Shown here: in pieces, positions 44,091 through 50,627 of the stretch | How positions within the stretch are numbered: the stretch's first letter is position 1 | Layout of the letters: every line of letters begins with the position of its first letter | Assembly: GCA_016933025.1 (NCBI GenBank) | Contig: JAFGBT010000007.1 | Location: 16,539 to 80,538, forward strand | Source: Spirochaetota bacterium | Lineage (GTDB): Bacteria > Spirochaetota > UBA4802 > UBA5550 | Length of the DNA: 64,000 nt | Direction: 5' to 3' | The notes under the pieces: generated by a model | What the model was told of the DNA's origin: nothing | Databases searched by the model: none | Seen by the model: the letters and a program-made list of their open reading frames with translations, nothing else | Program-made: the position numbers and the translations under genes

Positions 44091-44215
44091 TGTCATAGCG
44101 AGGAGCGTAGCGATGAAGCAATCTTATTAATCAGGCAACAATAATTGATCAGAGCAGTTATTTCTATAACTTTTTTCTATATAAATTCAGATCGCTTCGC
44201 TATCTCGCGATAACA
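44091..44215. repeat. MITE-like element before the RiPP precursor
   Basis: The left end TGTCATAGCGAGGAGCGTAG and the right end (complement of TGTTATCGCGAGATAGCGAA) form long imperfect terminal inverted repeats around 65 bp of AT-rich sequence. It belongs to the TGTCATcGCGAG class seen at 2019 and 4078. It is in the gene-free stretch 43991-44473, with AT-rich sequence and the promoter at 44386 as the only other contents. Confidence 0.65.
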
Positions 44216-44385
44216 ATCAGTCAATTAGTGTTTTTCAGATTTTATCTTATCAAAGAAGCATTATAATTCGTTCGAGGAGGCTTTTTAATAAATTTTGGCG
44301 GGTATTGAAAAGATTCCTAAAATTAGACAAAAAATACAAGAAATTCGGAAAATTGCACAAAAAAGAAAAAAATGAATTTTTCGTG

Positions 44386-44412
44386 TTGACATAATCATTG
44401 ATTAATATGGTA
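44386..44412 (+). promoter_or_regulatory. Promoter-like TTGACA before the precursor peptide gene
   Basis: TTGACA at 44386-44391 is followed by AT-rich TAATCATTGATTAATATGG. A TGGTAT (spacing 16) or TATGGT (spacing 14) could be the -10. It would start RNA about 60 bp before the precursor ATG. The upstream 44240-44385 is AT-rich. Confidence 0.4.
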
Positions 44413-44473
44413 TGTGTGACAGTTTAATCAATTTGTCATAAAAACACAAAAAATTGGGTGGGGATAACGTATA

Positions 44474-44602
44474 ATGAAAAAGGAATATCAAGTTCCAACC
44501 ATAATCAGCGAGCAGATAAAAGTCGGTGTGTTCGGCGCATACGGAAGCAACAGCGGCCCGATAGCCATACTTGCTCCTTTCTTTGGGTTGTGCTGCAGCT
44601 AA
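44474..44602 (+). CDS. RiPP-like precursor peptide, 42 aa
   Basis: A 42-codon gene too short for most ORF calls. The peptide begins MKKEYQVPTIISEQIKVGVF, leader-like with charge and the P-T-I-I-S-E-x-I run. The C-terminal half is glycine- and hydrophobic-rich: GAYG, a Pro-Ile-Ala segment, then PFFGLCCS with a vicinal Cys pair at residues 40-41. This leader/core layout, next to PqqD, HprK-like, peptidase and radical SAM genes, is the pattern of a ribosomally made, post-translationally modified peptide. GGGTGGGG lies about 10 bases before the ATG, a promoter-like TTGACA upstream and an intrinsic terminator at 44657, so it has its own transcript. It faces the end of the radical SAM gene. Function of the product is unknown. 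Confidence 0.75.
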   Translation: MKKEYQVPTIISEQIKVGVFGAYGSNSGPIAILAPFFGLCCS

Positions 44603-44654
44603 TCAGTTATCGTTTTTAGTTCTTCGCTGCATTTTTGCATTAATTATGCTGTGA

Positions 44655-44685
44655 GAAGGGCTTCCTTTGGTGAGGCCCTTTTTTA
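44655..44685 (+). terminator. Intrinsic terminator of the precursor gene
   Basis: AGGGCTTC stem, loop CTTTGGT, GAGGCCCT (one G-T pair), then TTTTTTATT. It lies 52 bp past the precursor stop and 20 bp before the stop of the radical SAM gene. Confidence 0.85.
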
Positions 44686-44704
44686 TTGCATGATTTTTTC
44701 CCAA

Positions 44705-45739
44705 TTAATCACCTTGACCGCTTCTGCCGCGAATGCCTGCAGCGATACCCGCGGCGCAGTGACAGGCGGTTGGCGATTTTGCCGTAAGCGAGCCGGTTTC
44801 TATATACGTGACCCCCGGACATCGCCTGCAGTACGCCCGCATTCCGCATTTCGAACAGTCTGCGACATCCTCGGGTTTCAGCGTCCGGAGCTCTTCAAGG
44901 AAAGGGGCCGGACTGTCGTGCCATATGTCGCGCAGTGACCGCTCGCGCAGAGATCCGACCTTTTTCCTCATGAGGATGCATGGATACACATCGCCCTGGG
45001 GCGATATGGCCGCACTGTTTTTTCCGGCATTACAGGAGAGCACTGCCCCTCCCTTCATGTCCTCGCCCGGTATCAGCCCGCCGTTGATCAGTTCAGGGTC
45101 GATGGCCGCGATCTCCTCTCCGGTCAACAGGAAGTCCTGGGGCGTCCGCTCGCCGTCCAGCCGGGGGGACACCGTCAGGTTCGCCTGGAAGGTCGCGCCG
45201 AGGCGCGCGCACAACGCCTTCATGTCCTGAAGTTCGCGGTAGTTTTGCCGCATGACCGTGGTTTTCAGGGCAACGTTGATCCGCCGCTCTCTCAGGAGGG
45301 AAACGGCGCGCGTCATGCGGTCGAAGGCGCCCGGAACGTTCATGAGCGTGTCGTGGGTTTCGGGTGTGGCGCCGAGAAGCGATATCTCCGCACTGTATAC
45401 GCGGAGTTTTTCCAGCATATCCGCCTCGGCGCGGCCGATCATCAGGCCCGTGGTGAGGATGCTCAGGAAAAAGCCGTGCTTTCTCGCCGACTCGATGACG
45501 GCGGCGAGGTCCCCCCGTGCGAACGGCTCCCCGCCGGTTATTCCGATGTTGATCGCGCCCTCGTCCCTGAGCTGGCCGAAGATGTCGGAAAATTCCGCGA
45601 GCGTCAGCTCGTTCTCGTTGTTCCTGACCTGAAAGCAGTGGACGCAGCTGCAGGGACAGCGGTGCGTCACCTCGATCATGAGACTGTGTATCTTGTTGAG
45701 GGCGCGGTATTTTTCGATGAGCTGGCTGTGCAGGTCCAC
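44705..45739 (-). CDS. Radical SAM peptide-modifying enzyme with SPASM domain
   Basis: A 344-residue SAM enzyme. The [4Fe-4S]-binding CxxxCxxC is C28-x3-C32-x2-C35 in HRCPCSCVHC, and GITGGEPF follows for SAM. The C-terminal SPASM region has Cys in LSCNAGKNSAAISPQGDVYPC and in DCSKCGMRAYCRRCPG plus TACHC, enough for auxiliary clusters. SPASM enzymes modify peptides, by thioether, C-C or epimerisation chemistry. Start is GTG at 45739 right after the PqqD gene without a clear ribosome site, so translational coupling is likely. It is the last gene of the peptidase-HprK-PqqD operon and ends 20 bp from the precursor terminator. Confidence 0.92.
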   Translation of the reverse strand: MDLHSQLIEKYRALNKIHSLMIEVTHRCPCSCVHCFQVRNNENELTLAEFSDIFGQLRDEGAINIGITGGEPFARGDLAAVIESARKHGFFLSILTTGLMIGRAEADMLEKLRVYSAEISLLGATPETHDTLMNVPGAFDRMTRAVSLLRERRINVALKTTVMRQNYRELQDMKALCARLGATFQANLTVSPRLDGERTPQDFLLTGEEIAAIDPELINGGLIPGEDMKGGAVLSCNAGKNSAAISPQGDVYPCILMRKKVGSLRERSLRDIWHDSPAPFLEELRTLKPEDVADCSKCGMRAYCRRCPGVTYIETGSLTAKSPTACHCAAGIAAGIRGRSGQGD

Positions 45740-45744
45740 GGCGA

Positions 45745-46017
45745 CTATACGGTGATAAGGTTTTTGTCCTCGAGTGTTTCAAGGAACATCAGCGTGTCCG
45801 TCTCGGCGCGGCTTCTCTCCACGTCATACTCGGCGCAGAGCCTGTCAACGATGTCGCCTGCCGACAGCGTCCCGTCGATGTTTCGCCAGATGAAGCTGCC
45901 GGTCTCATCAAGGCTGTGCAGTTCGTCGCCGGTCTCGGTTATGATTATAACGGCGCCCCCGAGTTCCCTGATGCACAATCCCCCGATGGGCGAAGGGACG
46001 CTTTTCAATCCTATCAT
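45745..46017 (-). CDS. PqqD-like peptide-chaperone protein
   Basis: A 90-residue protein of the PqqD/RRE fold, which holds a leader peptide for the modifying enzyme. IGGLCIRELGGAVIIITETGD forms the winged-helix beta part. LHSLDETGSFIWRNIDGTLSAGDIVDRL, split here after residue 40, is the classic PqqD helix segment (LNxTGxxIWxxxDG). The C-terminal helix ends FLETLEDKNLITV. ATG 46017 overlaps the stop of the HprK-like gene as ATGA, so the two are coupled. It probably presents the 42-residue peptide to the radical SAM enzyme. Confidence 0.9.
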   Translation of the reverse strand: MIGLKSVPSPIGGLCIRELGGAVIIITETGDELHSLDETGSFIWRNIDGTLSAGDIVDRLCAEYDVERSRAETDTLMFLETLEDKNLITV

Positions 46018-46892
46018 GTCGTTGTACGCTCCATGCCTGAATAGAATAACCTGTCGATTTCGTCCCAAAACCCCGCATCCGGAAGAAAGTCGAGCCGGTA
46101 AACGGGAACTGAACGGTATATCGCTTCTGCAGTGTCCATCATGGCTATAAAAATCCTCACCGACTGTTGCTCGTGCAGTGCCACGGGCGGAACGATCTCC
46201 TTCGCCAGCAGCGGAATTGCATCGGCTTCTTTCGGTGAAGATATCGTGTGCGAGGCGCCGTGTCCGAGCAAAAAGACGGCCTTGAGCGGGGCCGAGCCAC
46301 CTTTTTTATCCTTGAAAAATCCGTTGAACGGCGTCCCGTGTATCGTTATGCCGCTGGTGCCGAATTCAAGGAGGCAGATCTCGTCGTTCAATACGTGGTG
46401 GCCGCGACTCAGCGACGCTATCGTTGATTTGCCCGAGCCCGACGGCCCCGCGAACATGAACCCGTCCTTGCGGAACAGCACGCCCGAGCAGTGGGCCAGG
46501 ACTGCGTTGCTCTGCCTGATCATGCGGCATGAGTAGAATGCCTGGTAGAGGATCTGCTCGAAAACCCTCGTTCTCTGGCCGATCATCAGGCCCTTTTTGA
46601 CCCAGAGCCGTATTTCGGCGGGGCCGGACGCGATCTCTCCGCGGATGACGCCGTCGCCGATTACGAATGTCCTGCCGTCGACCTTCTTGGCGGTGAACAG
46701 GGATTCCGGGATCTCGATCTCGTCATCGTGAACGACGATGTTGAGCTGGAGGATCACATCGGGCTCCTTCACAGAGGAGGGCGCGCCGAAGTAATCGGCC
46801 AGTGAGCCCGCGTATTCCCCGGAGGGGCAGAGTATGCCGGTCACATGATTTCCGACTTCCAGCCGGTATTCATTTATGTTTTTTTGAGACAT
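46014..46892 (-). CDS. HPr-kinase-like P-loop protein of RiPP clusters
   Basis: A 292-residue protein with a beta-rich N-terminal 130 residues and a P-loop, FAGPSGSGKSTIAS, at about 148-160 followed by LNDEICLLEF. This is the layout of the HprK-related proteins found beside PqqD and lasso-like genes. Some phosphorylate or otherwise process peptides, but the role in this type of cluster is not established. It overlaps the peptidase gene by 19 bp and the PqqD gene by 4 bp, so all act together. It lacks the HPr kinase His catalytic segment in a form I can identify. Confidence 0.8.
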   Translation of the reverse strand: MSQKNINEYRLEVGNHVTGILCPSGEYAGSLADYFGAPSSVKEPDVILQLNIVVHDDEIEIPESLFTAKKVDGRTFVIGDGVIRGEIASGPAEIRLWVKKGLMIGQRTRVFEQILYQAFYSCRMIRQSNAVLAHCSGVLFRKDGFMFAGPSGSGKSTIASLSRGHHVLNDEICLLEFGTSGITIHGTPFNGFFKDKKGGSAPLKAVFLLGHGASHTISSPKEADAIPLLAKEIVPPVALHEQQSVRIFIAMMDTAEAIYRSVPVYRLDFLPDAGFWDEIDRLFYSGMERTTT

Positions 46893-47359
46893 CTCTTGAT
46901 AAACCTCGGCATGATTAAGCCCGCGTTCCAGGCGACAAGGATGATTTGCCGGAGGGCGTCGTGTCCGGCCTTTTTCCTCGCCTCCCGGGACGCGATCTCC
47001 TTATATCCTCCCGCCCCATCCCGAATGGCGTCCACGACCCCGACTACCCGGCTGCCGCGGATCCATGATCCAAAGCGATTCGCGTCGCCCTTCTGGTAAA
47101 GGAACGCCGTCCCCCACGGTGGTATTCGCGCGAGGAGGCGATGGGTCGTCAATGAGTTTTTCTCATTGAATACGATAATATCGCCGACAAGGAGCTCCCC
47201 GGCGGAAATTGATCGTATTCGTATCGTGCTGCCGGGCGTTATGAGGGGCGACATGCTTCCCGACAGCACCGGCAATTCGACGGTGGCGCCGTGAGGCACC
47301 ATGCCGTTGAGAAGGTCAAACCAGCCCGCTATTATTTCGCGACTGTTTTTTTCAGGCAT
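46874..47359 (-). CDS. S26-family signal-peptidase-like protein (Ser/His, ER-type)
   Basis: A 161-residue S26 serine peptidase-like protein. The nucleophile motif is LSGSMSPLITPGS at about 47-59, and the second motif is LTTHRLLARI, a His in place of the Lys of bacterial type-I signal peptidases, as in archaeal/ER and SipW-type enzymes. GDANRFGSWI follows near 105 (the GDN box). It has no strong N-terminal TM anchor; a hydrophobic C-terminal stretch (IILVAWNAGLI) is present. It may cleave the leader from the modified peptide. Start is ATG 47359 (MPEKNSREII); in-frame sequence runs upstream to 47425. Confidence 0.8.
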   Translation of the reverse strand: MPEKNSREIIAGWFDLLNGMVPHGATVELPVLSGSMSPLITPGSTIRIRSISAGELLVGDIIVFNEKNSLTTHRLLARIPPWGTAFLYQKGDANRFGSWIRGSRVVGVVDAIRDGAGGYKEIASREARKKAGHDALRQIILVAWNAGLIMPRFIKRCLKKT

Positions 47360-47472
47360 TGCGAGCACGCCCGGGCGCGGGAAAAGACATGAAAACCGCA
47401 TCCGCATGTCTCGCGTTTTTATCAAACGGTCGCGCCAAAACGCCCCCCTGAACTCTTTTAAGGTGTAATTAC

Positions 47473-47501
47473 AGAATAATTGCGATTATGCCATAATTCA
47501 A
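47473..47501 (-). promoter_or_regulatory. Promoter-like site for the peptidase-HprK-PqqD-rSAM operon
   Basis: On the minus strand, TTGAAT, 17 bp, TATTCT. It lies 114 bp before the peptidase start. The gene-free stretch 47360-47737 holds only this and AT-rich sequence on the side of the nucleotidyltransferase gene. Confidence 0.4.
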
Positions 47502-47737
47502 GAATAAAAACCGGGCCTGAAACGAAAAAGTTGATTGCGGGGCGATACGGCGCGGCGAAACGGGCGCGAACGATTCGGTTTTATAGTGCAAATAAATTTT
47601 TTTCTTGTCCATTCGTAAAGCGATTATTACTGTAATACCGTGAATGCCTTTATCAGGGCGGCATATGGATGCGACAGCGCGAACGTTCCCTTCCGGCGGC
47701 GCCGATGCGTCGCTCAATTTATTGCGGGCGGATTAGT

Positions 47738-48964
47738 ATGGGCATGAAAATGGAGCATATGCTTTCGGTGGAGCTCTGCCGAAAGAAACCAAACCGGCAG
47801 CTTGTAGAGAATGTCGTGCGCGCCGCCGGTTTCAATCGCGATTATTTTTTTCACATCCTGCACCGGCACATGGTGATGCCCGCCGCCCTGGAGAGGCTGC
47901 TTCAGTATTCGCTTCCCGAACCGATGAAACGGAGCATGGCGTCCGCGGCAAAAGAAGTGGTCCTCGGCACAACGCTCTTCAACAACATGATTAAAAATGA
48001 ATTGTTCAGGATACGCTCCATCCTGAAAGGCGGCGGGATCGAATATATTTTAATGAAGGGGCTGTCGCTGGATTTTTCGGGGATACGCACAATCGGCGAC
48101 CTGGACATCCTGGTGAGGGAGAAAGACCTGCTTGCCGCGGACCGGCTGGTCCGGGAGGGCGGTTTTGAGTATGTCGGCGGGATGTTGAATCCTCTCATAA
48201 AGGATTCGGAAAAAAACGACCTCTCGAGCCAGCTCGGATGGAACAACCAGTTTCAGTACATTAATCCCAAAAACCGGTTGCTGCTCGAGCTCCACACAAA
48301 CCTTTTCGAGAGGGGCCGCGCCTACCTGTTCAACCTCGATCCCCTTCTCGACGCGATCGGGTCATTCTGGGAAAACCGGACCTGGGACGGGGCACTGGGC
48401 TGTCATGTCTTCTCCATGGATGACCGGCTGATCCTCATGTGTCTGCATACGGCGCTGAAGCGGTCGCCCTACGCCAATATGTTCGTTCTCAGGAACCTGA
48501 CCGACATCGCTGCCATTATCGAGCGGGGCGTGGACTGGGAAAACGTCGTTTCCCGCGCGCGAGCGATGAGGGTCGTTTCGTTTCTGCTCTTTTCACTCGC
48601 GTTCGCCGTCCGGATCCTCGGCACGGATGTTCCCGGCGCCGTGCTGGAAGGCCTTCGCGCCGAGTGCGGCGGGGGAGAGCGCTTGCTCGTCGCGCTTCAT
48701 CTCAGGTGCTTTCACAACCTCGAGTCGAGCCGGCTGCTCTATTCACAGCTCTATAAAATCCTGGCGCCGTTCGTGTACCAGAAAAAATGGCTGCCGCGCA
48801 TGCGACAGGCGTTCCTCATCCCGGTCCTTTTCCCGTCGCGCTGGAGAATGTCCGGCATCTATCGTGTGAGGAAAGACAGCCCGCTGATTTATTTCACGTA
48901 TTTGCTGAACCCCTTTCGGTGGATCTATCTATCGGTGAGGAGGCTGATCCGCCTGGTCTTTTAG
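47738..48964 (+). CDS. Nucleotidyltransferase-fold protein (NTP_transf_5-like), RiPP-associated
   Basis: A 408-residue protein. The NTase signature is at about residues 105-135: IEYILMKGLSLDFSGIRTIG then DLDILV, with the conserved Lys-Gly and the D-x-D metal site. A helical C-terminal half with Arg-rich tail (RWIYLSVRRLIRLVF) follows. This family (PF14907-like) commonly lies beside lasso-peptide and other PqqD-containing clusters; its chemistry in them is unknown. It is transcribed away from the peptidase operon. ATG 47738 is chosen; alternative ATGs lie at 47744 and 47753. Confidence 0.82.
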   Translation: MGMKMEHMLSVELCRKKPNRQLVENVVRAAGFNRDYFFHILHRHMVMPAALERLLQYSLPEPMKRSMASAAKEVVLGTTLFNNMIKNELFRIRSILKGGGIEYILMKGLSLDFSGIRTIGDLDILVREKDLLAADRLVREGGFEYVGGMLNPLIKDSEKNDLSSQLGWNNQFQYINPKNRLLLELHTNLFERGRAYLFNLDPLLDAIGSFWENRTWDGALGCHVFSMDDRLILMCLHTALKRSPYANMFVLRNLTDIAAIIERGVDWENVVSRARAMRVVSFLLFSLAFAVRILGTDVPGAVLEGLRAECGGGERLLVALHLRCFHNLESSRLLYSQLYKILAPFVYQKKWLPRMRQAFLIPVLFPSRWRMSGIYRVRKDSPLIYFTYLLNPFRWIYLSVRRLIRLVF

Positions 48965-48984
48965 TTTTTTCGAGAGGTGCCGCC

Positions 48985-49245
48985 ATGAGTGTTTTCGAGA
49001 TTATCATGCTGATCTGTTTCGGCTCGGCATGGCCATTTTCCATCTACAGGACCTGGAAATCAAAATCGGTGGAGGGGAAGAGCCTGCTGTTCCTGTTGAT
49101 AGTGCTGACCGGATATTTTGCAGGCATTTTACATAAGATTTTTTTCAATTATGACAATGTTATTTTTTTGTATATAACGAATTTCACGCTTGTTGCCGTC
49201 GACACGGGGCTTTATGTGCGCCACAAAAACGGGGAGCGGGCATGA
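48985..49245 (+). CDS. PQ-loop / SemiSWEET-like small membrane protein
   Basis: An 86-residue protein with three TM helices: VFEIIMLICFGSAWPFSIYR, KSLLFLLIVLTGYFAGILHK and IFLYITNFTLVAVDTGLYVR. SAWPFSIYRTWKSKSVEGKS is the PQ-loop-type motif (W-P instead of P-Q). SemiSWEET proteins dimerise into sugar channels, but many bacterial PQ-loop proteins of this kind are unassigned. GAGAGGTG is upstream of the ATG, 20 bp past the nucleotidyltransferase stop, so they form one transcript. A role in the peptide pathway is possible but unproved. Confidence 0.8.
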   Translation: MSVFEIIMLICFGSAWPFSIYRTWKSKSVEGKSLLFLLIVLTGYFAGILHKIFFNYDNVIFLYITNFTLVAVDTGLYVRHKNGERA

Positions 49246-49335
49246 AATTTCCGCCGCGGGCGGCCCGTCACCTATATCCTGATGCCCCGCTTGTATAGCC
49301 CGCCGGCTATTTCGAAGGCGGTCAGATCCGTTTTT

Positions 49336-50271
49336 TCAATTACCTGCTTCGGTTTCGTGGTTCATTCCGGTGAGGATCTCGATTGTTACCATTGTCCCGG
49401 TTCCCACGGTCGACTGTATGTCGAGAGTGTCCGAACACTTCTTTATGTTGGGGAGCCCCATGCCGGCGCCGAAGCCGAGGTCGCGCACCCACGGTTCGGC
49501 GGTCGAGTAGCCCTCCTTCATGGCAAGCGTAATGTTCTCTATGCCCGGCCCCCGGTCCTGCACGATGATCGTGATTTTTTCGCTGTCGATGTTGAACTTC
49601 ATGGTCCCGCCGTTTGTGTAGATGGCTACATTCATCTCGGCCTCGTAGGAGGCAATTGCCGCCCGGCGGATGACGGCCGGGTCCATGCCCAGGCGCTTCA
49701 GGTTTTTCTTCATGGTGGTCGACACCGCGCCGGCCCGGTCGAGGTCCCTTCCCGCGATATCGAACGAGAGTGAGAGGTTTATGCGGTCGGCGTTTATATC
49801 CTCGAAAAAGTGGCTGGCGCGGTACTGCCGCACTTCCTCCTCGCTGTACTGCTCCTCCAGCTTTCTGAGGGTGCACAGAATGACATCCCCCTTGGTTATT
49901 ATGCCGACCAGGGTGCCGCTCTCCCGATCGAGAACAGGGAAGCGGCCGAACCCTATCTGGTCAAATCGCTTGATGGCGTGCACGAGCGGCTGGTCGGCGT
50001 AGAGGCACTGCGGGTTTTTCGCCATGCGGTCCCTGACCTTCTCGCCGCTGGAGCCGTTTGTCAGCCAGGAGATGAGGTCTGAGATGCTGATAATTCCGAC
50101 GAGGGATGTGCCATCAACGACCGGCATGCCGCTGAGGCGATGCGCGCTCATTTCGTCGTTCAGCCTGCTCATGGCGTCATCCGGACGTGCGGTGATGACC
50201 TCTTTCTTCATCGCGTCTTCAACCTTGAGCTCGAAGAGTATTTCCAGGGTTTTGTCGATTCGTGCTTCCAT
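49336..50271 (-). CDS. Tandem-CBS protein with RsbW-like HATPase domain
   Basis: A 311-residue soluble protein. The N-terminal half has two CBS domains (VEDAMKKEVITARPDDAMSRL and VRDRMAKNPQCLYADQPLVH), which bind adenine nucleotides. The C-terminal half is a GHKL ATPase of the anti-sigma kinase type: AAIASYEAEMNVAIYTNGG (N-box), VQDRGPGIENI (G1) and GFGAGMGLPNIKKCSD (G2). It may phosphorylate an anti-sigma antagonist, with the SpoIIE-type phosphatase at 4986-7058 as the opposite; that pairing is guesswork. It starts at 50271. Confidence 0.87.
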   Translation of the reverse strand: MEARIDKTLEILFELKVEDAMKKEVITARPDDAMSRLNDEMSAHRLSGMPVVDGTSLVGIISISDLISWLTNGSSGEKVRDRMAKNPQCLYADQPLVHAIKRFDQIGFGRFPVLDRESGTLVGIITKGDVILCTLRKLEEQYSEEEVRQYRASHFFEDINADRINLSLSFDIAGRDLDRAGAVSTTMKKNLKRLGMDPAVIRRAAIASYEAEMNVAIYTNGGTMKFNIDSEKITIIVQDRGPGIENITLAMKEGYSTAEPWVRDLGFGAGMGLPNIKKCSDTLDIQSTVGTGTMVTIEILTGMNHETEAGN

Positions 50272-50525
50272 TACACTTCCCTGTTCATGTTGCTGAGGCC
50301 GGCAATGAGCATATCGGGAGCATCCTCACGGGCCCGGGCCACGCCAATCTATGTGCCAGGTCGGGACGGGAGTATCTCGGCATCCGGTATCCGATCACAG
50401 GCATTATGGTCATCGGCATAGAGCAGCGCCGGTTTTTCCCTCGGTTCATGATGTTAATCCGGCACGGCGGAACAATTTATTGATGAAAATAAATCACGGC
50501 TGATTATCGCGTCAAGGATAAAAAA

Positions 50526-50627
50526 ATGAAGGTTAGGCCGCAATTTTTACCGAGGGGGCGCCCGGTTGCCGGTATTCTTGTTGAAAATTTCCATGATGCG
50601 GGTATTCTGGGTATACAGGACGAATGA
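50526..50627 (+). CDS. Putative short leader peptide coupled to histidine kinase
   Basis: A 33-codon frame starting ATG with AAGGATAAAAAA just before it; the stop overlaps the ATG of the next gene as ATGA. The peptide (MKVRPQFLPRGRPVAGILVE and on) has no homology that I know. The overlap and ribosome site suggest translation coupling; it could also be chance. The stretch 50272-50525 has nothing else that I can identify. Confidence 0.35.
   Translation: MKVRPQFLPRGRPVAGILVENFHDAGILGIQDE

Noticed and set aside
44474..48964. Lasso-peptide cluster
   Set aside because: NTase-like and HprK-like proteins recall lasso loci, but the lasso cyclase (asparagine-synthetase fold) and B2 transglutaminase-type protease are absent and a SPASM enzyme is present.
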